In this document: one piece after another, positions 57,721 through 64,000 of the stretch
Numbering within the stretch: position 1 is the stretch's first letter
Layout of the letters: each line of letters opens with the position of its first letter
Position numbers and translations under genes: made by a program
Notes under the pieces: model-generated
The model's database searches: none
What the model was told of the DNA's origin: nothing
The model's input: the letters and a program-made list of their open reading frames with translations, nothing else
NCBI GenBank assembly: GCA_033439795.1
Contig: JAUTDP010000008.1
Location: 558,001-622,000 of the forward strand
Source: Sordaria brevicollis
Lineage: Eukaryota; Ascomycota; Sordariomycetes; Sordariales; Sordariaceae
Reading direction: 5' to 3'
Length of the DNA stretch: 64,000 bases

Positions 57721-58643
57721 GAGCAGCCCGCTTGCCGTCCCGTTGTTGGGCGTGTGCGGAAGTAGTTGATGTGATGTTGCTTGGAGATTTCGGCCGGCTG
57801 TGGGGGTTCTGTCGTTGGAGGCGGCAGATGACGGGGAGGTTTTCTGCCGATTCCTCGGACGGAAACCGTGGACCGTGGAGTTAGAGTTGGAGGCAGGAGA
57901 GTTAAGCGAGCGAGCGAGCGAGCGGGTGATAGGTTGGTTGGGGATGGTGAGGGCTTGGATTAAGGTGGTAGACTGGATATGTGTTAGGTCGAGGCTTCAT
58001 GGGATTGTTGAGGGAAATGGAGGTGGGGATGGTACTTGGAGAACAGCTAGAAGGATGGAAGGGGCGATGGTTGGGGGATACGTGGTTGCGGTTGCCCTGA
58101 AAGGTTTGGTGTTCTGTTGTCGAGTTGGTGATGGGCGGGTATCGCTATGGGAACAAACAAGAAGCTGCGTTGAACCGACGGGGGAAGGTCGCCTTTATGG
58201 ACGAACGAAGCTGGTTCCTAGACGACGATATCCTCATGAACTCGCAAAAACGACATTTTTCGCAGAATTTTGGCGTTGAAGGTTGCGTGTTAATTTCTTT
58301 CTTTGGGATTCAGTTCTGTATCTCGACTCCAAGCCCAGAAAGAACGCAAACAAGTTGACATGGAATCGACGCACAAAAGCAAAGATACAGAAAGTCCCAA
58401 TACTAGTGCAAACCACGAAGGCCACAACAGAGATTGCCGTTAGAGGTGGAAATCGAGGACCGAGGTAAAGGCAGGATGACTACAACACCGAACAAACGAA
58501 GAATTCACGGATTGCGTGATTGAGAGGCACAGAGGGAGAAACAATAGCTAGACAAAAGAAATATCCTATATACAGGTAATTGCAAAACTAACAAACCCCT
58601 TCCCAGTTGCCCCAGACGGTCGCTTTGCTTGGGCATCCGACAT
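57721..58643. other. Intergenic
   Basis: A 159-codon + strand frame (57800-58279) has no motif and no signal peptide. No gene supported. Confidence 0.4.
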
Positions 58644-59328
58644 CTAGCATGGATCGTACCCGACCATGACGACCCATACGCCGGTCGCGGCCAGATCCGT
58701 GAACCACGTTTCGCCCGAAACGTAGCCGTCATCGGTGGTGCACTTGTCCACAACCATCTGTGCTCCCGTCGCAACCCACTCGAAACTGTCGAGAGCGGTG
58801 TCATGATGAAACTTGAATGTGACAAGAGAGCGTGGTTAGCGACGAGACTCTCTTTTTGAGTTGTGGCATAATAGTAGCGTAGACAGCAAGCGGGAAAACT
58901 TACCATGTTCATCCAGTAGATTGCGCTCTTATGAGAGCAGCTAACCCTGGACCAATCCCCGGCATGCAAATTAGGGGTGCCGGCTATCCTATTCAGATAG
59001 TCGATCCCCTCTTGGATCGTCGTCTTCTTCACGGGATAGTTCTCCATGAAGCACTTGACCTTTTGCACAACCCATATGGACCGTTTGTCCAAGACCGGGG
59101 AGGTCTCGTTTGATGCCCCTGGGGTATGGGCCGCTAGCGAGTCCGGCCGCAGGATTGGTACACTCGCACATTGAACGAGTGTGGCCAGCTGGTGAAGAAA
59201 ACTGTTAGTGGGGAGGATTCTTGTAGTTTTAAGGAAACGTGGAAGTTCAAGTCAAGAAGGGACCGTACCAGGAGGATGGCGAGTGCCGCGAGCGGCATCG
59301 ACCAAGGAAAGATGGATGGGAGGCGCAT
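58644..59328 (-). CDS. Six-cysteine family member 5 with two cysteines lost
   Basis: Exons 59269-59328, 58904-59188 and 58644-58811, all phase 0 (GTACGG..CACTAACAG..ACCAG; GTAAGT..CGCTAACC..CAAG), 170 aa. Signal MRLPSIFPWSMPLAALAILL with an intron right behind it, as in member 3. Domain: LVQC, VKCFMENYP, RVSCSHKSAIYWMNM, VVDKC and terminal VWVVMVGYDPC. Compared with member 3 the cysteine before VSC is W and the one after IYW is M, so both members of a probable disulfide pair are gone while the others remain. A different cysteine (VKC) has no counterpart in member 3. Function unknown. Confidence 0.8.
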
Positions 59329-60076
59329 GGTGATGAGGAGAGTAGGTAGAGTGTGGATGAACAAGTAACCTGGAAGGTAGCTTCGTGAAAGGGGCAAGTT
59401 GGATCGAGGAAATAAGCGGAGAGTGGAAGAGTTGTTAGAGTTAGTGAGAGAAGATTGATGGATTGATGGTTCTGTTGAAAGAAAAGGAAGGAAAGCTCGA
59501 GGATTAAATATCCATTTTCGAAAAGGAATTTTTGGTGGAAAAATGCACATGATGCACATGGAACACGTCACGTAAAACTGCAAAAAAACTGAAACGGAGC
59601 AACAGGGGCATAAAATCACGAACTGCACACCTGGAGAATGTGAAGAAAAAGCAATCAAAGTGCAGAGTTGCCCACCAGGACAGCTAACCTGCCGCATGCA
59701 ACGACAAGGCTCGAACCACATGGCACCGACATGAACGGATGAACCCAAGGTCACACATGTCACAACACACTGGCATGAGAATTCACAGGACAAGCACCGG
59801 TTGGTTTTTTATGAACAGCAGCGTTTTCATATTAACAGGTCAATCAAGTTATCGACCCCTATCTGTACTAACAGCCCCTATTACCGCAAAACTTCCACCT
59901 CTTGATCCAAAAAAAGCAACAAAGCCAGAAAAAAAACAAAGACAAGAACCAGAGCTGAGTTGTCAAGACCCCTAGCAGGATCCTTCCACCCAGCCCAACT
60001 GACCAATAACTAACTGACTTACCTTCTCTTCAACAAACAGCAACACAACAAGAAAAACTCTTGACAACCGAAACTC
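59329..60076. other. Intergenic
   Basis: Promoter side of member 5; no gene supported. Confidence 0.4.
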
Positions 60077-60955
60077 TTAACGTCTCGAACGAGCAGCCAT
60101 CCTCCTCGTCACCTCCTCCCTCGTCAACACCACCTTCATCCTCAACACGATACTCGCCCGATCAAGACCAGGCCACATATCCCTTCCGCGGGCCACATCC
60201 GCCTCGGTGACGACAATGTTCAAATCACCACCACCACTACCGCCACTGTTGTTGTTACCACCCTGACGAGCAATCTCATCGCCGCGCACATCAATGACCA
60301 GCGTGCTATCAGTCGAGATATCCGACCCAGCAGCTCCATAAGGAACAATCTGTCCACCACCGGCCTGCGATCCAGATCCAACTTGCGATCCAACCACCGA
60401 CGGAGGGCGAGAAAAGTCCATGGAGACGATAGTCGGGGCGTGATGTCCACCTTGGGCACGAAGCAAGGCTAGTTCTCTGGGGCTAAGATCTTGGGCACGA
60501 CCGCGGTTGTTGGCAGGAGAAGGTCTGTTGCCGCCGACTTGGCTAAGCGAGTCCTCGGGTCTAACACTTGAAGCCCTCGAGACGTGCGAGAGGTTGGACG
60601 CACGACTGGCACGACTGGCGCGAGAAGCGGTTGAGACGACCGAGCCGCCGCCGCCTACGACGCTGACGGAGTCAGAAGGATCGACGTCACGGAGGGAGTG
60701 GTAAGACCCGGCGTTGGACCTAGCAGCGGAGGCAGCGGAGGTACCGGAGGCGCGGCTGATTTGGCTGGCTGGGTAGTCGATTCCGAGCTGGTTTTGGGCG
60801 TTGACGTAGGTTGGGCGGATGGTAGCCGATGAAGCGGCAGAGCCGGCGATGGAGCCGGCGTAGCCGGGGTTTTCGGGGACGTAGTACTTCCCGCCTGGGC
60901 AGCGCTCCTCGACGGGGTAGGGGTAGCCGGCACCGGAGTAGTAAGAGTCAGGCAT
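60077..60955 (-). CDS. Ser/Gly-rich hypothetical protein
   Basis: Single exon, 292 aa, from ATG 60955 (MPDSYYSGAGYPYPVEE). Most of the chain is low-complexity: Ser/Ala/Gly with repeated SRASRAS and SVVG(S/G) segments and a GG-rich stretch NNNSGGSGGGD. A more ordered C-terminal part (DLNIVVTEADVARGRD.., VVLTREEVTRRMAARSRR) ends with a basic helix. Likely an intrinsically disordered intracellular protein with a conserved end. No signal peptide or known domain. Confidence 0.7.
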   Translation of the reverse strand: MPDSYYSGAGYPYPVEERCPGGKYYVPENPGYAGSIAGSAASSATIRPTYVNAQNQLGIDYPASQISRASGTSAASAARSNAGSYHSLRDVDPSDSVSVVGGGGSVVSTASRASRASRASNLSHVSRASSVRPEDSLSQVGGNRPSPANNRGRAQDLSPRELALLRAQGGHHAPTIVSMDFSRPPSVVGSQVGSGSQAGGGQIVPYGAAGSDISTDSTLVIDVRGDEIARQGGNNNSGGSGGGDLNIVVTEADVARGRDMWPGLDRASIVLRMKVVLTREEVTRRMAARSRR

Positions 60956-62427
60956 GTTGGGTGGTTGAGTTTTTGGGGGGAAAGTTGAAGGTGAGGAGAG
61001 CTGTTTTTGTTGAAGTTAGTTGTTAGTTGTTTTCCTTGTTGGAGTTGCCGTTGTTGCTTTTTCTGCTGCTGTCTGTCTGTCTGTCTGCTGATGCTGTTGA
61101 CAAATTCGGTTTGAGACGGGATGGATCGGGTCATATTTATACCTTGTTCTATCGGCTCCTGGGGCTCTCGAGATGCTTCTCTTGTTCTGACAACAATGGC
61201 GGTCTTCGTCGGTTTCTTTCTGTCTTCAGGAACAGAGCGGTGGAGAAGACTCGCTGTTCACCTTCCGAACCGAGGAGAAGTTCGTGGCACAATGGTCTTT
61301 TCCCATGATCTCTTTAGTGAACAGCAGTGATCTAAGGAAGAGACTCTCGCTCTCCTTAGAACTCCTTGGTTCTCGGTAGATCTTCAGTCCGCAGCGGTTC
61401 AAAGTCGCGGACAATGGTCTCCAGATCTTCAACGGGTAGATGTTGTAAGTCATAGACAATGGCTTCGTCCCGCTTCATTACCAGGTGTCCATTGTATTCT
61501 CACAATGTTCACAAGAGAAAGCCGCGGCTGTTCAGGCACAAAGAGCCACGTTCAACAAGGGTCCATTGCTTTCCGTCACAATGCCTTTGTCTCACCCGGC
61601 TCACCCAGCTCACCGGCTCGGCGCTTGGCATTGACAAGACTCTGGTCTTTGTTGACGGATTTCCTCTTTTGGACGTTTGGTCGGAAGCCCCTGAGTGCTT
61701 GGCTGACTTCCAGACTTGGCATGGACTCTAACCCTATGGAAGGCACTTCATCATGATGACTCGACTTCGGCGAACACTCGATGCTGGACCGACCAGCCTC
61801 TTGCTGACACGAGTCACGCGCAGCTGGTCACTGGACAATCGTGGTAAAGCGTCGGCAGACAAGATATCCATTTCCGTGTATCAAACAGGACGGTAGGGAA
61901 GCATGCCGCGTCCTTAGAGAAGGTGACCATGCCTTGATGTTTGCCAAAACGAGGGATACTTGACGGTCTTTGGGAGCTGGTATAGGCCATGTCAGCCACT
62001 CGGCGTTATTAAGCCACAGTGACATGCTAGGAGTCCCAAAGTAAAAGACTCGAATTGAACAATAGGCAACAAATTAGATACCAGAGTTATGGACGGATGT
62101 AGTTGAAGCTGATCGTCGAGGCCCATTGGGATTGAAACAAGAAGTCCCATTGTGGTCTGTGTCCAGGGTCCTGATAATGCGCACTAACAATTATCGCTAA
62201 TTGGCCAATTCCAGCCCGCTGTAACCGCTGAGTCGCAGCGAGACACTCGGGGCTCACGGGAAGCACGGTCTATGACGTAACCGGACAACGAACAGCTCAA
62301 CACCTCTCTCATCTGATCCCAACCTCATCCTCTCCGCTCCTCCAACATCACAATGTAAACAAAACATTCCATCAACCGGACAACCAATTCACCCAGACCC
62401 TCGAGTGCTAGACTTACACAAACCACG
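60956..62427. other. Divergent promoter region
   Basis: No gene supported. Short (GTCT)n run at about 61070. A minimal ATG-TAA occurs at 62353-62358 in the leader of the next gene. Confidence 0.4.
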
Positions 62428-63730
62428 ATGGCCTTCCTCTCCCACTACGATGACGGTATCTACCGCGCTCTCAAACAACAGTTACAGCACAGCCAGCACC
62501 ACGACACCACCACCTCATCCTCCTCCAATCCCTCCTCCTCCCCCTACTCCCCCAGCCATGACTCCAACAACAACGACTCCGAATACACCCTCACCAAGAC
62601 CGGGCAACCCTACACCACCTCCCACAAAATCTACTTCATCCGCAAGTCCGACAACATCCCCATCTCCCCCTTCCACGACATCCCTCTCCTCTATTCCTCC
62701 CCTCCCTCCTCCTCCTCTTCTTCAGGCTCCAAAATCTACAACATGATAATCGAAATCCCCCGCTGGACCACCGCCAAATTCGAAGTATCCCGCTCGCTCC
62801 CCCTAAACCCCATAATCCAAGACTCTCTCTCATCCACACCCACCAAACCCCGCTTCGTCCACAACCTCTTCCCCTACAAGGGATACATCTGGAACTACGG
62901 CGCTTTACCGCAGACTTGGGAATCCCCCCACTTTTCCCACCCAGATACAGGCGAAAAGGGGGACAATGACCCTATTGACGCGGTAGAGATTGGGAGCAAG
63001 GTGGGATACACCGGGGAGGTGAAGCGGGTGAAAGTGCTTGGGGTGTTGGGGTTGATTGATAGTGGGGAGACGGATTGGAAGGTTATGTGTGTTGATGTGC
63101 GAGACAAGTTGGCGGGGAAGGTGGATGATATTGGGGATGTTGAGAGGGAGTGCCCCGGGTTACTGGAGGCGACGAGGGATTGGTTTAAGTGGTATGGGGT
63201 TCCGGAGGGGAGGAAGGCTAATAGGTATGCGATGGGGGGACGGTGGATGGGGAGGGAGTATGCGGAGGGGGTGATTGGGGAGTGTGAGGGGTTTTGGAAG
63301 AAGTTGGTTAGGGGGGAGGTGGAGGGGAGTGGGGATATTGCGTTGTGAGTTTTGTTCTTTTTGTTCATTGGCTTGGGTTTGATGATGGGTTGGGTTTGTG
63401 ATTGAGTTTGGTGATGATGTGCTGACAATTGTGTGTTTCAACAGGAAAAACACGACGCTCAGAGGCACGCCGGGATACGTAGAGCCGGAAAGTGTCAAAC
63501 TTCCGCCGAATGAAGACCTGCCGCCTGCAGAGGTTGATCAGGACTTGGAAGAGGTGGCATACGTCGATAGAAACGAGTCGGACGACGACGACGGAGATAA
63601 TGACAGTGATAGCAACGAGGATGAGTGTGAGATGGTTGACTTGACGGACGATGAAGACTGGGACGACCTAACCAAAGACGCCGCCCTGGGCGATATGAAA
63701 ACGCTGAACATCAACCTGAAGTACTGGTAA
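62428..63730 (+). CDS. Family I inorganic pyrophosphatase with Ser-rich head and acidic tail
   Basis: Exons 62428-63344 and 63445-63730, phase-2 intron of 100 bp (GTGAGT, branch GCTGAC, AACAG), 400 aa. Core motifs: ISPFHDIPLLY, MIIEIPRWTTAKFEV, GYIWNYGALPQTWE, the metal-binding GDNDPIDAVEIG, and GETDWKVMCVDV. It hydrolyses diphosphate to two phosphates with Mg2+. All acidic metal ligands of the PPase signature are present. Usual fungal IPP1 is about 287 aa. This one has an extra Ser/His/Asn-rich N-terminal stretch (about residues 15-50), a Ser run inside the core (about 93-102) and, from exon 2, a highly acidic tail (SDDDDGDNDSDSNEDE). It is therefore probably a second, divergent paralogue. 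Compartment unclear. Confidence 0.9.
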
Positions 63731-64000
63731 TGGGAATGGTTAAGCAAAGTCCGCTTGATTTTGCGATGTTGGGACGGACATCTTTGACAGCATCTGTGGG
63801 AGCAGTCTTGACATTTTTCACGAGCTTGGTGTTTGGAGTTTGTCATTGGAATCATCCCACCATCAAATCATTCCTGGAAAACAGCACAGGTCGGGCAACA
63901 GGAAGGGACCCAATACCGCCATTTAATCTGATCTTTTCTGTCACCCCTCACCCCGCGATTACTGCCTTTCCGTTCCGCCTACCCACATTACCATTTACTC
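63731..64000. other. 3' flank of the pyrophosphatase gene
   Basis: Nothing else recognised. Confidence 0.4.

Noticed and set aside
57800..58279. 159-codon + strand frame
   Set aside because: No motif, and codons of the repeat AGCGAGCGAGCG give a meaningless SERASER run.
1..64000. CRISPR arrays or bacterial-type operons
   Set aside because: Spliceosomal introns, fungal gene families and lack of spaced repeats; no such structure seen.

Overview
The window comes from a filamentous ascomycete, most likely a sordariomycete close to Neurospora, Sordaria or Podospora. The evidence is: short introns (about 50-260 bp) with GT..AG ends and CTAAC/CTGAC branch sites; a 5.7 kb LTR retrotransposon carrying saturating C-to-T/G-to-A mutation typical of RIP; a CFEM protein; and an NPS6/SidD-type siderophore synthetase. 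Exon coordinates below were worked out by hand from splice signals, reading-frame phase and comparison between paralogues inside the window.

Region 1 (1-20 kb) is an accessory, repeat-rich block. It holds four copies of a large membrane-protein family: one apparently intact but cut by the left edge (1-1565, -), one disrupted (9556-11701, +), one with three in-frame TAG codons (12751-14702, -) and one fragment (18192-18716, -). It also holds two copies of a small secreted cysteine protein (4946-5669, -; 19340-19887, +) and two small two-segment membrane proteins (6182-6723, -; 17499-17911, +). The families recur at both ends of the block, which suggests a duplicated set. Between them lie a complete 657 bp non-autonomous DNA transposon with an 8-bp target duplication, two other inverted-repeat elements, minisatellites and long stretches without a supportable gene.

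Region 2 (20.8-43.6 kb) is a siderophore/iron locus. It has a 2034-aa NPS6-like synthetase (-), a GNAT acetyltransferase (+) and a 1344-aa ABCB-type full ABC transporter (+). Nine copies of the iron-GATA-factor (SRE/SREA) site ATCWGATAA lie in the intergenic regions, seven of them between the acetyltransferase and the transporter. A RIP-mutated Ty1/Copia element (28492-34196, minus orientation, TSD ACCAC) split the interval upstream of the synthetase.

Region 3 (43.6-64 kb) has a foldback element, a CFEM protein, a CxxC-containing protein with a mitochondrial-type N terminus, a Thr/Pro-rich secreted protein, and a cluster of six paralogues (five intact, one relic) of a six-cysteine small secreted family between 48.9 and 59.3 kb. 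A Ser/Gly-rich protein and an extended family I inorganic pyrophosphatase close the window. The most unusual features are the paired membrane-protein/secreted-protein block at 1-20 kb and the secreted six-cysteine family cluster at 49-59 kb.
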